18,985 nucleotides of DNA from CAJBLF01 sp041679065 (GCA_041679065.1 JBBABI010000017.1:1-18985); one strand, 5' to 3'. Counted from the first letter of the stretch, positions 1 to 9,467 are shown. The notes: a model not told the origin generated them from the sequence alone. Numbers and translations: made by a program.

Positions 1-1
1 T

Positions 2-1615
2 CAAAAAAATCTGACGGAGACCTATTACAATCTTTTGACTACAAAGAAACCTATGAATACGTCTATGCAAGATCTCGGTATTTCTCTGACAGGCGCTATC
101 CCGGTAGATATCGTATTCAACACGCAGGGATGGCTTAGCAAGCTGATCGAGAATGTGGGTCCGATTTTGTTATTTTTTGTTCTGTTCCTATTCTTGCTTA
201 AATTTGCTATGCCCAAATGAGGATGATGATTTCCATTTTCTATCAAGGTAGGGAAATTAAACACCGGCAAGACCATCAAGACGAGATTTATCGATGTGGC
301 CGGTATGGATGAAGTGAAGATGGAACTTTCTGAAATTGTGGATTATCTCAAAAATCCAGCAAAATATCATAAAGTCTGAGCAAGACATCCAAAGGGAGTA
401 TTACTTTATGGTCAACCAGGATCTGGGAAAACCTTGATGGCTAGGGCAGTAGCTGGAGAATCCAGTGTGCCGTTCTTTTCTGTCTCCGGATCTGAATTTA
501 TGGAGATGCTCGTCGGTATGTGAGCGGCCAAAGTCAGAGAACTTTTTGGTAAGGCAAAAGCTGTAGGCAGAGCGATCATCTTTATTGATGAAATAGATGC
601 TATCGGTAAAAAAAGATGAGTATGATATACCTGAGGGCATCAGGAACAGGAACAGACCTTAAACCAGATACTGACGGAAATGGATGGATTTGATAATACC
701 ACGAATGTTATCGTGATCGCTGCGACCAATAGACCGGACATCTTGGATCCTGCATTGCTGAGAGCGGGAAGATTTGATAGGAAAGTCTATGTAGCTGCTC
801 CGACATTGGAAGAAAGAGTTTTGATCTACGAATATTATTTAAGAGCGAAAAAAATAGACAAGAATGTAAATGTCGAATCGCTTGCTAAGAGGACGAGCGG
901 ATTAGTCGGCGCTGATATCGAGAATATCGTCAATGAGGCATCACTCAAGATAGCTAAAGAAAATAGGGTCATCATCGAAGTGAATGACTTTGAATATGCA
1001 TTGGAAAAGGTCTTGATGGGGCCCGAGAAGAAAGTAAAATCTATCAGAGAAGAAGAAAAGAAAGTGATAGCGTATCACGAACTTGGTCATGCGCTGACAT
1101 CTCATATTCTGCCTCATGCTGATCCTGTAGAAAAGATTTCCATCGTTCGCAGAGGTCATGCGTTAGGTATGACACGGATTACTCCAGAAGAGGACAAATA
1201 TCTCGCTTCTAAGGAAAAGTTTCTGGATGAAGTCACTTCGCTTTTGTGAGGCAGGGCTGCTGAAGAACTCTTTTTCGGCGAAGATGCTGTGACCACAGGT
1301 GCCGCAAATGATTTCGAAAAAGCGACGCAGATCATCAGCGATATGCTCATCAGATATGGTATGGATAAGGATCTCTGACCTATCATGTATGCAGATAAAG
1401 AAACGGAAGATTATAGAATGTTCAAAAGATATAGTGAAAAGACTGCTCAGGTTATCGATGAGAAGATTAAGAAATATACCAATGAATGTTTCGATCGCGC
1501 TCAAAAGATCATCAAGGATAATAAGAAGCTGATCGAGAAAATGTCCATTGTCCTCGTAGAAAAAGAATATATGACGAAAGAGGAATTTGATGTGATGATG
1601 AAAGAGATGAAATAG
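2..1615 (+). CDS. ftsH: ATP-dependent zinc metalloprotease FtsH, 5' truncated
   Basis: FtsH is a membrane-anchored AAA+ protease that unfolds and degrades membrane and regulatory proteins. About 537 residues are visible; the reading frame is open at the left edge, so the N-terminus and first membrane helix lie outside. Counting from the first complete codon, a membrane helix sits near residues 57-72 (LLFFVLFLFLL). Walker A GQPGSGKT is at 137-144, a Walker B region IIFIDEIDA follows, the SRH contains TNRPDILDPALLRAGRFDR, zinc-binding HELGH is at 359-363, and the third zinc ligand Asp is near 437 (TTGAANDF). In-frame TGA codons fall on conserved glycines, for example VGMGAAK before the pore region and LLGGRAAEE after the protease motif. 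With a standard code the gene would be fragmented; with UGA as Gly it is intact up to TAG. Identification is near certain. Confidence 0.97.
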
Positions 1616-1633
1616 TCCACCGCTTTCGCGGGA

Positions 1634-1722
1634 ATTGAAAAATTGAGGATGGAAGGCTTTGCCTATGGAGAATTCTCAATGTCTCAATCCCTGCCTACCG
1701 CAGGCAGGCTCAATCTCTCAAT
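1634..1722. repeat. Inverted repeat with central CCTGCC/GGCAGG palindrome
   Basis: Between ftsH and the next gene, CCTGCCT (1690-1696) and AGGCAGG (1702-1708) form a hairpin with a 5-nt loop. It is flanked by ATTGAAAAATTGAG (1634-1647) and its near-inverse CTCAATCTCTCAAT (1709-1722). The core recurs in variant form near 8525-8566, 12450-12465 and 14826-14839, so it is a dispersed palindrome. Its position just after a stop codon suggests it may end ftsH transcripts. Confidence 0.6.
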
Positions 1723-1765
1723 AATGATGAATGTATACTATTGTTCCGATTATTTTACTCTCTAT

Positions 1766-1771
1766 TATTAT
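1766..1771 (+). promoter_or_regulatory. Putative -10 box for a leaderless ricT-like mRNA
   Basis: TATTAT ends 6 nt before the ATG at 1778, and no Shine-Dalgarno sequence is present. With transcription starting about 6-7 nt after the box, the mRNA would begin at or next to the start codon. This spacing recurs before other genes in the window. Confidence 0.4.
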
Positions 1772-1777
1772 CATTCT

Positions 1778-2668
1778 ATGAAACCAGTTTATGTCCTAGA
1801 TCGATATACCAATAAGAATTTTCTTGTGAAAAATGTGGATGAGGAATTATATTCCAAACTTCGTCATGGGGATAAGATTGTCTATGAAGCATCTGATCAG
1901 ACGTGAACTTCTAAACTTTCCGTTTGAATATTTCTCTGACATGAAATAGCTACGGATAGGCAGGCGACATTCAAGAAACTTTTGGAAGGTGAAGAGAAGC
2001 AATATTTTGATGAACAGCAAGCATTCGCTTTGGATATTTTCCCATTATTCAAAAAACTTTTTAAGCAAAGTTTCCCTGATTCCATTCCCGTGACCGCGAG
2101 GTTTCACATCTATGGTGATCAGATTTATTTCTATTTCTATTCTGAAGAGAGATATGTCTTTACAGATTTTGTCAAAGAACTGAGACAAGAACTTGGGAAA
2201 AATATCTTCCTTTTTCAGATCGGTGCGAGGGATATGGTCAAAATGTCTCCAGGAACCGATTGTATCATCTGATGCAATGGCATCAGTCTCTGCTGCAAAA
2301 GCACGAGACCCCTTCCGAGTGTGGAGATTGAAAATATCATCATTCAAAATCTGGAAGGAAGAGATATCGAGAAACTTAAAGGCAGATGTGGGAAATTGAA
2401 GTGTTCGCTTGTCCATGAATTAGAATTATATACTCAAGAAAGCAAAAAATTTCCTCCCAAATGATCTCAAGTGGGTATGAAGTGAAGCACCGTCTGTGGA
2501 ACGGTATTCTCATTCAATATCATGAATAATGAAGTTACTATCAGAACTGAGGATAGTGGAACTATTAGAATCCCTTTAGCACAAATAAAAGCAGCTAAAA
2601 CAAAAACAGAACCAGAAAAGACTTTGGATGTAGTTCAAAAATCCGAACTCAAAAAGAAATCTGTATAG
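1778..2668 (+). CDS. ricT: RicT/YaaT-like PSP1-domain protein
   Basis: The 296-aa protein matches the PSP1 C-terminal family, whose best known member, Bacillus RicT (YaaT), works in the Ric complex that binds Fe-S clusters and promotes mRNA processing. Diagnostic features are QIGARD, then Cys162, Cys166 and Cys172-Cys173 within a CIIGCNG...SLCC stretch (canonical GIGPCGRPLCC), then Cys204 and Cys209 in GRCGKLKC, then FPPKGSQVG. Gly165 and two glycines near the FPPKGS motif are encoded by TGA. The second cysteine cluster ends in CS where the family usually has CC. I chose ATG 1778 (MKPVYVLD) because upstream in-frame codons run through the palindromic repeat. Whether the other Ric partners exist in this lineage cannot be seen here. 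Confidence 0.85.
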
Positions 2669-2691
2669 TTTTTATCTTTTTGTTTTTTTGT

Positions 2692-3627
2692 ATGCTCAAA
2701 ATAGGAACGCTATTACGGATTGTGTTGACGATATTTTTGATCGCTTTCCCTGTGTGTATCATTGCATTTTTTATTTCCAAGAAAGCTAAGAGATATCTCA
2801 CCATATTCCTTACCAGGATTAGTAGTCTTGCATTTCTCAGAAAGTTTAAGCGCAGGATTATTTTCGGTTGACAAGAATCATCTTCTCATCTCTCTTCTTC
2901 GGAAGAGTCTACTGGTGATCAGGAATCGCCTGTTTCTGACGTGGTTGTTATAGAGAAAGTGGAGGTAGATGTTGTCCAGAATATTGTCCAGACTCCCATA
3001 TCTGAAGTCGCTTCTTCTCTCCAGGACGAAGAGCCTGTCCATGACAAGGAATTGTTTCTCAAAAATAAGAAGCTTCTGGAAAGGATTGTGTATGAAGCTT
3101 TGGTTTTGAGGAAAGAATGAAGATTGGATGAATATGAAAAAAAATTGATCGAATGATTGGCGCTAGATTCAAGCGACAAGGATCTCAATAGATTTTTAGC
3201 GGATTATTATTTCAGTATCGGAAATCATAAGAAAGCGCTTTCCTTGCTTAAAAAAATTGTAGAATTAGATCCAAAAGATCATAAGGCTATTTGGCAGATT
3301 GGCGAAATTTACCTGACTTCATGAGATTTTGAAACTGCTGAATTGCTTATAGAAAAAGCTATTTCTATCAATCCAGCTAATCCGAAATATTATATCAGTA
3401 TGGTGGAATTATATTACAATACCGATAGAAAGCTTGATGCTGTGGAATATATGGAACATGTTGTAAGGCTTAGACCTACGAATGCTGGATATATGCTGAC
3501 GTTGGCGGATCTGTATGAAGAGATTAATGATCTGGAAAATGCACAGAAATATTATTTCAGAGTGTTGGAATATGAACCATCAAATGAGAAAGCGAAGAAG
3601 AAATTAAAAGAACTTATTAAAGAGTAA
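2692..3627 (+). CDS. Membrane-anchored tetratricopeptide repeat protein
   Basis: The 311-aa protein begins 23 nt after the ricT-like stop, so the two are probably co-transcribed. Residues 5-27 form one hydrophobic helix (LLRIVLTIFLIAFPVCIIAF), followed by a basic patch, which fits a single N-terminal anchor with a cytoplasmic remainder. A Ser/Glu/Val-rich linker (about 60-115) leads to roughly four TPR units. These show the usual spacing of small and aromatic residues and Pro at repeat ends (ELDPKD, SINPAN, RLRPTN, EYEPSN). TPRs are protein-interaction scaffolds, and no partner or function is indicated. Four TGA glycines are present, including one inside a TPR turn (LTSGDFETA). The protein ends at TAA. 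Confidence 0.8.
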
Positions 3628-3720
3628 GAGATTGAAAAGTTGAAAAATGGAAAGGTTGAAAGATTATACAAAAAAAATCCGACACGCTTCCACATTTCCA
3701 CGTTTCCATCTTTCCACATT
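3628..3720. repeat. Inverted pair of 8-nt-period arrays
   Basis: Right after the TPR gene, four units of the type NNTTGAAA or NNTGGAAA (3628-3668) face four units of the type TTTCCANN (3686-3720) on the same strand. The two arrays are roughly complementary and could fold into a long imperfect hairpin around a short A-rich and GACACG loop. It may serve as a terminator. The same octamer design occurs in at least six other gaps of this window. Confidence 0.6.
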
Positions 3721-3731
3721 ATTTATATCAA

Positions 3732-3749
3732 TTGTCTCCTAATTATAAT
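3732..3749 (+). promoter_or_regulatory. Promoter -10 for the M20 peptidase gene
   Basis: A perfect TATAAT (3744-3749) lies 19 nt before ATG 3769. The TTGTCT at 3732 is too close to be its -35, so the -35 is unclear. The 5' leader would be about 13 nt with no Shine-Dalgarno sequence. Confidence 0.45.
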
Positions 3750-3768
3750 CCCCGAAATAAAATCAAAA

Positions 3769-5130
3769 ATGCAAAACTTTAGAAGGGATTTAGTTCATAA
3801 GTGAAAACAAATGTTAGCAACCTATTATCATATCTTGAAGGATCTTATGAAGTACAAGAGCATATCGCCAGATGTGCAATATTTTCCTGAAATGCAAGGC
3901 ATCGCGACCTATCTCCAGAAGCTTTTCCAGGAATATAAACGGGAAGTAGAAGTGGTGATGTGATATGGCAATCCCATCATCGTCGCTTCTTTTGCGACCA
4001 ATAAAAAGAGTCCTACGTGTCTTGTTTATGGGCATTATGATGTCCAATTTGCTGCCAAAGGCGAATGATGGAAGCACGATCCGTTCTCCCTATATCTGGG
4101 GAAAGATAAGATCTATGGCAGGGGAGTCGCAGATAATAAATGACAATTCCTTATCCATATATTGACGCTGTTGGAACTCAGTAAACAGAAAAATCTTTGC
4201 TACAATGTTAAGATTGTTTTGGAAGGTGATGAAGAAAATGGTTCACATCATTTCCAGCGTTTTCTTACTGATTATAAGGATCGTTTGCATGCTGATTTTG
4301 CATTGATTTCTGATTCTAGCATTGTCAGTGATATGCCGTGTTTGGATGTCGGATATAGAGGAGGCATCAATCTGCAGTTGCAAGTCAAAACGGCATCGAC
4401 AGATCTGCATTCCTGAATATATGGTGGTGCAGTACCTAATGCAGTGCATGAACTCATAAAGATTATCAATCAACTGTATGATACCAACCATCGTATCACG
4501 ATCCCGTATTTTTATTATGATGTAGAGGATATAGAGATAGATGTGCTGGTCAAAAATAAGAAAATAAAATTCAACCAAGAGAAATTCACTCAGCTTACTG
4601 GTGTAAAAGCGTTGCTCAAGGATAAGGAATTTGATTTTTTTTCTCAGGTCGGACTCAGACCCACGATCCAGATAACTTGATTGCAGAGCGGCTACGTCGG
4701 CGAGTGATTTAAAAATGCTATTCCCAATCTTGCTACGGCTAATATAAACTTTAGGCTTGTAAAAAATCAAAGCACGAAAAATGTCCTCAGCTCATTTGAA
4801 CAATGGTTGAAGACTATCATGCCTCCCTATCTGACTCATACCTTAGTATTTGGTGATGCGTTCGAACCGGTCAAAGTAGATGTAAATAATCCTTTTGTCA
4901 AAAAAGCTGAACGTATCTTGCAGGCATTATATGACAAGAAAGTGCATTATAAATATTCTTGAGGATGACTGCCGGTCGTTTCGTATCTGCATCAAGAGCT
5001 TGGATTGCCATGTGTCTTGGTTCCTCTGGCTAATGAGGATTGTAATGTCCATGGAGTGAATGAAAATATGGATATCGCATTGATAGAAAATGGATTGAAA
5101 TTTTCTCATGCCTTTTTTGCAGAGAAATAA
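3769..5130 (+). CDS. M20-family zinc metallopeptidase (dipeptidase-like)
   Basis: The 453-aa protein belongs to the M20 (ArgE/DapE/ACY1/CPG2) family of di-zinc amidohydrolases and most resembles its cytoplasmic dipeptidases. Expected metal ligands are all present: His89 with Asp91 in YGHYDVQ, Asp122 in GRGVADNKG, Glu155-Glu156 in EGDEENGS, Asp182 in ISDSS, and His428 in NVHGVNE. The dimerisation (lid) domain lies in the middle, starting near the DLHSGIYGG motif that supplies a conserved His. TGA encodes Gly125 of DNKG, the Gly of LHSG and the glycine cluster YSGGGLPV. The likely role is hydrolysis of short peptides for amino-acid scavenging, which suits a reduced, host-dependent lifestyle. 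Substrate specificity is not readable from sequence. It is preceded by a TATAAT box. Confidence 0.92.
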
Positions 5131-5139
5131 TTAATCGTC

Positions 5140-5168
5140 ATTCCGGCGATAAGGTTTGCAGCCGGAAT
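5140..5168. repeat. ATTCCGGC hairpin repeat after the M20 gene
   Basis: ATTCCGGC (5140-5147) and GCCGGAAT (5161-5168) form a perfect 8-bp stem just past the peptidase stop. It resembles the GTCATTCCGGC...GCCGGAATCC elements scattered through many bacterial genomes. It may act as a terminator or a 3'-end stabiliser. Confidence 0.6.
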
Positions 5169-5273
5169 CCATATGAAAAGGAAATTGAAGGTTACTCTCT
5201 TCATGAAAGCCATCATCGTCGTTGCAGGATTTGTGATGGGAAACTTTAGAAAAATTTATTCTCTATCTCACGT

Positions 5274-5813
5274 ATGAAAAAAGTAGAAGTTAAGGCTAAA
5301 GTTGCCGATGTAGAAACACTCAAAGATAGGTTAGTCCTTTTGTGATTCTTTTTCTCTCAGGCATTGTTTCAGCAAGATAGGTTGTATCTACCTAATGATA
5401 CGTTATTCTCTGAGATAAAGGAATGAACAGTTATTTTGAGATTAAGGAATTCCAATGGGAGGCAGACGCTTAAACTCAAGAAGATATGAGAAACTTTTTT
5501 GGATACCATCGAGAGAGAAATTGTCATTGATGATCCAGATCAGGCTGCTGAGATGTTGAAATATATAGGTTATTATCAGGTCTTGGATATGGCTAGAGTC
5601 AGGCAAAAGTCCAGTTACAATGGTTTGACGATATCCCTTGATCAAGTAGAAGAACTTGGTTCTTTTATTAAAGTGGAAAAGATGGTAGAAGATGAGGATA
5701 TACAGCAGGTTCAGGATAAATTGTTCGCTTTTTTGGAACGTTTCGGTATTTCCAAGGAAGATCAAGTTACTCAACAATATGGTACGCTCATTTATCAAGG
5801 GAGACATTCTTAG
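5274..5813 (+). CDS. CYTH-domain protein (CyaB/thiamine-triphosphatase-like)
   Basis: The 179-aa protein shows the CYTH layout: an N-terminal KKVEVKAKV strand (family ExExK-type motif), then alternating basic and acidic strands VILRLR, QTLKLKK, TIEREI, and later MARVRQKSSY, TISLDQV, FIKVEKMV. The domain forms a tunnel barrel that binds triphosphates with divalent metal. Known members are class IV adenylate cyclases and tri- or tetra-polyphosphatases. The length fits a stand-alone domain. Three TGA codons read as Gly, at LLGFFF, KEGTVI and KIGETF. It follows the M20 gene by about 140 nt that contain a hairpin, so it may have its own promoter (TATCTC ends 4 nt before ATG). Cyclase and phosphatase activity cannot be told apart here. 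Confidence 0.75.
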
Positions 5814-5823
5814 TCAAAAAGAT

Positions 5824-5854
5824 GTCAGAAACTTTGTCAGAAATTTGTCAGAAA
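5824..5854. repeat. Three direct copies of GTCAGAAA
   Basis: GTCAGAAA occurs at 5824-5831, 5836-5843 and 5847-5854, one helical turn apart (12 and 11 nt), just downstream of the CYTH gene. It could be a protein-binding array or simple slippage. TGTCAA triplets with similar phasing occur at 16382-16407. Confidence 0.45.
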
Positions 5855-5901
5855 TATGGCTTCTAAACTACATTTTCTTTAAAAATCTCTTGCATTGAAT
5901 A

Positions 5902-5987
5902 ATTAGAAAACTAAAAGATTAAAAAATTAAAAGATTCCGGTTGTTTTTTTAATTTTCAAAATGTTTTAATGTTTTAATCTTTTAATC
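5902..5987. repeat. Inverted octamer arrays upstream of dnaB
   Basis: Purine-rich octamers ending in AAAAG/ATTAAAAA (5902-5938) are followed, after CCGG, by their approximate complements built on GTTTTAAT (5944-5987). The array ends 7 nt before dnaB. It may form a hairpin that ends the CYTH transcript. The TTTAAT near 5981-5986 could double as the dnaB -10 box. Confidence 0.5.
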
Positions 5988-5994
5988 CTTGGTT

Positions 5995-7359
5995 ATGGTA
6001 AGTTTAGAAGATATCAAATTACCTCCGCATAATATCGATGCAGAGAAGGGAGTCCTGTGCGGGGTGCTGATGGACAATGAATTGATGTACTATTATGACG
6101 GCGTAGCGCTGATTCCTGAAGATTTTTATCAGAAAGAGCACGCTTTCATTTATCAGGCAATCAAAGAACTCCGATGAGCTCGTAGGACAATAGATGTCTT
6201 GACGATAGCTGATCAGTTGGGGAAAAATAATCTGCTGGATACGGTCGGCGGGAATGACTATCTCTATGAACTTTCCTGATTTTTGATGAGCACTTCTTCC
6301 TGTGCGGAATACGTCAAAATCGTTAAAGAGAAGTCCATCCTAAGAAATATTCTGAAGGCTTCTCAGAAAATCATCGGTGATGTCTATGAGCAAAAAGATA
6401 CGATGAATATTCTGCAGACCATCGAGAAGAGAGTCTTTGATCTTACGCAGAATAATATGGCAGAAAAGGTTCATTCCATTTGAGAGATTTTGAATAAGAG
6501 GGTAGAGGAGTATATGGATATTGTTGATCATCCAGAGAAAGCTCATGAGAAAAAAGTATTTTCCTGATATAGGGCTTTGGATGAGCTTTTGTGATGATTT
6601 AAACCGTCGGAATTACTTATTCTGGCTTCTCGTCCAAGTATGGGTAAGACGGCTTTTGCCTTGAATGTGCTCAAAAATGTCGCTGTAGATCAGAAAAAAA
6701 GCGTCGGTCTGTTTTCTCTGGAAATGAGCTCCGAGCAAATCGCGGATAGGATTCTGTCTATGGTTTCTGGTATCCCGATGTACAAAATTACTAAGGGAAG
6801 ATTGGATACTGAAGATTTTGCGGTGATGGGCGAGGCTATGGAATTGCTTTCTGAAACCAATGTCTTTATCGACGATAAATGATCCACCACTATCCCTGAA
6901 TTGAAATCCAAGATCAGAAGATTGAAAATAGAGAAATGTTCGCTGGATTTAGTGATCATCGATTATCTCCAGCTGATGAGTGGGACGAGTTCTAGTTATA
7001 CGGGCAATAGGGTCCAGGAGATTTCTGAGATTTCCAGAGGGCTTAAAGAACTTGCCAGAGAATTGGAGATCCCTATCATGGCGTTATCACAACTTTCCCG
7101 TGAAGTGGAGAAAAGAGTGGATAAAAAACCTCAGCTTTCGGACTTGAGAGAATCTGGAGCGATAGAGCAGGATGCTGATGCAGTCATGATGCTCCATAGA
7201 GAAGATTATTATGATCCTGATACCGACAAGAAAGGTCTGACCGATGTCTGTCTGAGAAAAAATAGAAATGGTCCGGTCGGTGAGATAGAATTGTACTTCG
7301 AAAAAGAAGTCATGAAATTCACTGACTTGAAGGCAAAAGATTCAGATGGGACATATTAG
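5995..7359 (+). CDS. dnaB: Replicative DNA helicase DnaB
   Basis: The 454-aa protein is a full-length DnaB, the hexameric 5'-3' helicase that unwinds the replication fork and contacts primase. The N-terminal domain begins with PPHNIDAEKGVLCGVLMD. The RecA-like domain has Walker A ASRPSMGKT (211-219), GLFSLEMSSEQ, Walker B LVIIDYLQLM with Asp323, the hexamerisation and DNA-binding segment ALSQLSREVEKR, LSDLRESGAIEQDAD, and RKNRNGPVGE with the arginine finger region. Seven TGA codons read as Gly, including YRALDELLGGFKPSEL, where the family has LDxxTGGxxxxDL. ATG 5995 is chosen because it is followed directly by the conserved N-terminus. It is a single transcription unit ending in a structured element that overlaps its stop codon. 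Confidence 0.97.
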
Positions 7360-7429
7360 TCCCGCACCTTTTTAATGGAAATAATTCTTGATCAAGAAGC
7401 CCTTAATCTAATATAAAAGGTGCTGGACT
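7358..7429 (+). terminator. Nested hairpin at the dnaB 3' end
   Basis: AGTCCCGCACCTTTT (7358-7372) pairs with AAAAGGTGCTGGACT (7415-7429), 14 of 15 positions. The loop contains a perfect palindrome TTCTTGATCAAGAA (7385-7398). The outer arm starts inside the TAG stop of dnaB. It lacks the 3' T-run of a standard terminator, so it may be a processed or protective 3' structure. Confidence 0.55.
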
Positions 7430-7534
7430 GTTGAAGTGTGGAAATGTTGAAACATTGAAGTGTTGAGGTTTGAAAATTAGGAATTAAAGATTGAAAATTC
7501 TTTGAAAATTGAAAATTAGAAATTGAAAATTTTA
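7430..7534. repeat. Octamer-period array before the TPM gene
   Basis: The segment starts with units GTTGAAGT, GTGGAAAT, GTTGAAAC, ATTGAAGT, GTTGAGGT in 8-nt register and then decays into runs of GAAAATT. No gene is seen. It belongs to the octamer family found after other genes in the window. Confidence 0.55.
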
Positions 7535-7543
7535 CTCCGTGTT

Positions 7544-7549
7544 TATCTT
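7544..7549 (+). promoter_or_regulatory. Putative -10 box of the TPM-domain gene
   Basis: TATCTT ends 5 nt before ATG 7555 and no ribosome-binding site is visible, which fits a leaderless transcript. Confidence 0.35.
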
Positions 7550-7554
7550 TTACC

Positions 7555-8430
7555 ATGAGAAAACTACTTTCGCTGTTAGTAGCTATTCCTGTGTTAGCAA
7601 GCTTTGTCTTCGCTCAGACTCAGGTTGATCCTATGAATTTACCCAAGCTTACTCAATGGGTAACTGATTTTTCCCATACGTTATCAACGAGTCAGCTCAG
7701 TGATCTTAATGCTTCCGCCAAAGACTATGAAACCCAGACAAGCAGCCAGTTAGTTGCTGTCCTTTTTCCCAATAGAAATGGGAATGAACTTATCGATATC
7801 GGTATGAAAGTATTTACCGATAACTGAATCGGTCAGAAAGATAAAAATAATGGGCTTTTGCTGCTTATCTCCACTGATGAGAAGAAGATAAGGATCGTTG
7901 TCGGTTATGGACTGGAATGAGCATATCCAGATCTGATGGCATCGCAGGTGATAGAAAATGATATTCGTCCCTTGGTGAATTCTGGCGATTTTGCTGGCGC
8001 AGTGAAAGTATTTTATGAGAGGAGTGAACAGATTCTAAGTGGAGAAATTCCTGTAGGATATAGTACAACAGCTTCTTCTAGCACTACCTCAAGCGATTCC
8101 AATTTTTGGATAGTGATTGTAGGCTTCTTTATCGGTGTCGCATTGAGGAATATCTTTAAAAAGAAATTAAAATCTAAAAAAGATAAAAATACGCTTAAAG
8201 TGATTGTCTCTGTAATCGGTAGTATATTTATTTTTCTTTTCTTCATCTTTTCTGCTGCTTTTGTAGGATTGATTATCATGCTTCTGATCGTAGGTATTAT
8301 ATTTTGATTCATTGGGTTTTTGTGATGAATTGGATGAGGCGGCTGATGAGGATTCGGCGGTGGATGATTTGGTGGAGGAGGGTTTGGTTGATGAGGAGGT
8401 GGCTCGTGATGAGGAGGAGCTTGAGATTAG
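7555..8430 (+). CDS. TPM-domain (YgcG-family) membrane protein with UGA-rich glycine tail
   Basis: The 291-aa protein has a signal peptide (MRKLLSLLVAIPVLASFVFA, cleavage after about 20). It is followed by a TPM domain (about 30-165) with the typical LNASAKDYETQTSSQLVAV, LLLISTDEKKIRIVVGYGLEG and VIENDIRPL segments, then a Ser/Thr linker. Two hydrophobic segments follow (FWIVIVGFFIGVAL and a longer one at about 217-250). The C-terminus is a 41-residue tail with 30 glycines, 12 of them written TGA. The family places the TPM domain outside the membrane; its function is poorly known, though plant TLP18.3 relatives assist photosystem II repair. It is followed by lemA, the usual partner. Under a standard code the last 40 codons would be lost, so the Gly tail is strong support for recoding. 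Confidence 0.88.
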
Positions 8431-8444
8431 CCTGAAGGCTGTTG

Positions 8445-8464
8445 ACAACGGAGTACTCCGTTGT
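8445..8464 (+). terminator. 20-bp perfect palindrome after the TPM gene
   Basis: ACAACGGAGTACTCCGTTGT is a perfect 20-bp palindrome 14 nt after the TAG stop, without a T-run. It may be a terminator or a protein site. An octamer array follows directly. Confidence 0.5.
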
Positions 8465-8504
8465 TGAAACGTGGAAATGTGGAAATGTGGAAATGTTGAA
8501 AATT
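8463..8504. repeat. Regular octamer array (GTGGAAAT units)
   Basis: This is the cleanest example of the 8-nt array: GTTGAAAC, three GTGGAAAT, then GTTGAAAA. It lies between the palindrome and the next repeat element. Confidence 0.65.
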
Positions 8505-8506
8505 GA

Positions 8507-8612
8507 TGTCACCCTGAGTTTTGTGAAGCCTGCCTGCCATCCACGGCTGGTAAGCCGGTAGGCAGGGGTATAATTATATTCTTCACTTCGTTTTGCTCGC
8601 TCAGAATGACAC
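8507..8612. repeat. MITE/REP-like element with TGTCA...TGACA ends
   Basis: TGTCACCCTGAG (8507-8518) faces CTCAGAATGACA (8601-8612), with further inverted matches inside (GTGAAG / CTTCAC). The core holds a GCCTGCC...GGTAGGCAGG palindrome. The outer ends resemble the GTCATCCTGAGCGAAG repeat family seen in many phyla. There is no coding capacity. It sits between the TPM and lemA genes. Confidence 0.6.
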
Positions 8613-8682
8613 AATTGTTCTGTTGAAATGGGTTTAAGTTTGCTTATTATGATCATGTTTTATTTTCTTATTATTATAAAAA

Positions 8683-9258
8683 ATGAAGAAATTATGGTGG
8701 ATTATTATTGCGATTATTGTGATTTTTGTCTGATGGGTAGTATCGAAATATAATGGATTGGTGACATGGAATGAGTCCGTGAAGACGGCTCGATCACAGG
8801 TAGAAAACGTCTACCAAAGAAGATTAGATCTGATTCCAAATCTGGTAAACACGGTCAAAGGCGCTGCGGCTACAGAAAGCGGTATCCTGACTGCCGTCGT
8901 AGAAGCAAGAGCAAAGGCGACAGCGACTAATATCAATATAAACGATGCTGCTGCTATGGCGCAATATCAGAAAGTGCAAGGAGAAGTTTCTTCAGCATTA
9001 TCTAAATTGCTTGCTGTGGTAGAGAATTATCCAACATTACAATCTATCCAGGCATTCCGTGATCTCATGACCCAATTGGAAGGTACGGAAAACAGGATCT
9101 CTGTAGAAAGAAAAAATTTCAACGATACCGTCAATACCTATAATATCATGATTCGTTCGTTTCCGACCAATATTATAGCTGGTCTATTTGGATTTGAGAA
9201 AGCTAATCAATTTGAAGCACAGACTGGCGCAGAAGTAGCTCCTACAGTGAATTTCTAA
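8683..9258 (+). CDS. lemA: LemA family protein
   Basis: The 191-aa protein has an N-terminal membrane anchor (residues 3-21, WWIIIAIIVIFVGWVV, with TGA as the Gly) and the LemA helical domain. Recognisable family segments are YNGLVTWNESVKTARSQVENVYQRRLDLIPNLV, SALSKLLAVVENYPTLQS, FRDLMTQLEGTENRISVERKNFND, and the YNIMIRSFPTNIIAGLFGF end. LemA proteins usually face the outside, and their biochemical role is unknown. The pairing with a TPM-domain gene upstream is common across bacteria and suggests a joint envelope role. TATTAT at 8672-8677 lies 5 nt before ATG, and no Shine-Dalgarno is seen. It ends at TAA and is followed by a clear terminator. Confidence 0.95.
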
Positions 9259-9295
9259 GGAAGCTAAAAGCTTAAAGCTTAAAGCTGAAAGACAT

Positions 9296-9333
9296 AAAAA
9301 AAGAGTCATCTCAATTGTTGTGGCTCTTTTTTT
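9296..9333 (+). terminator. Rho-independent terminator of lemA
   Basis: GAGTCA (9303-9308) pairs with TGGCTC (9321-9326, one G-U), preceded by an A-run and followed by seven T. It is strongly terminator-like. Confidence 0.8.
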
Positions 9334-9401
9334 GTAAATAACAATATACTTATAACTCTTTTATTGCTTTTGTGCTAACGAAAGTATAGTGGATTCTTCT
9401 T

Positions 9402-9429
9402 TTGGATGCTTGAAATACTTCCTTATAAT
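9402..9429 (+). promoter_or_regulatory. Promoter of the small Cys-rich peptide gene
   Basis: A perfect TATAAT (9424-9429) is preceded at 16 bp by TTGGAT (9402-9407), a fair -35. The start codon at 9468 leaves a leader of about 32 nt without an obvious ribosome-binding site. Confidence 0.5.
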
Positions 9430-9467
9430 GATACTCTGGTGGCGTAAACAAAAAATAAACTACAAAA

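Noticed and set aside
1643..1777. N-terminal extension of the ricT-like gene
   Set aside because: The extra codons are made of repeat and palindrome sequence, and family homology starts at about 1778.
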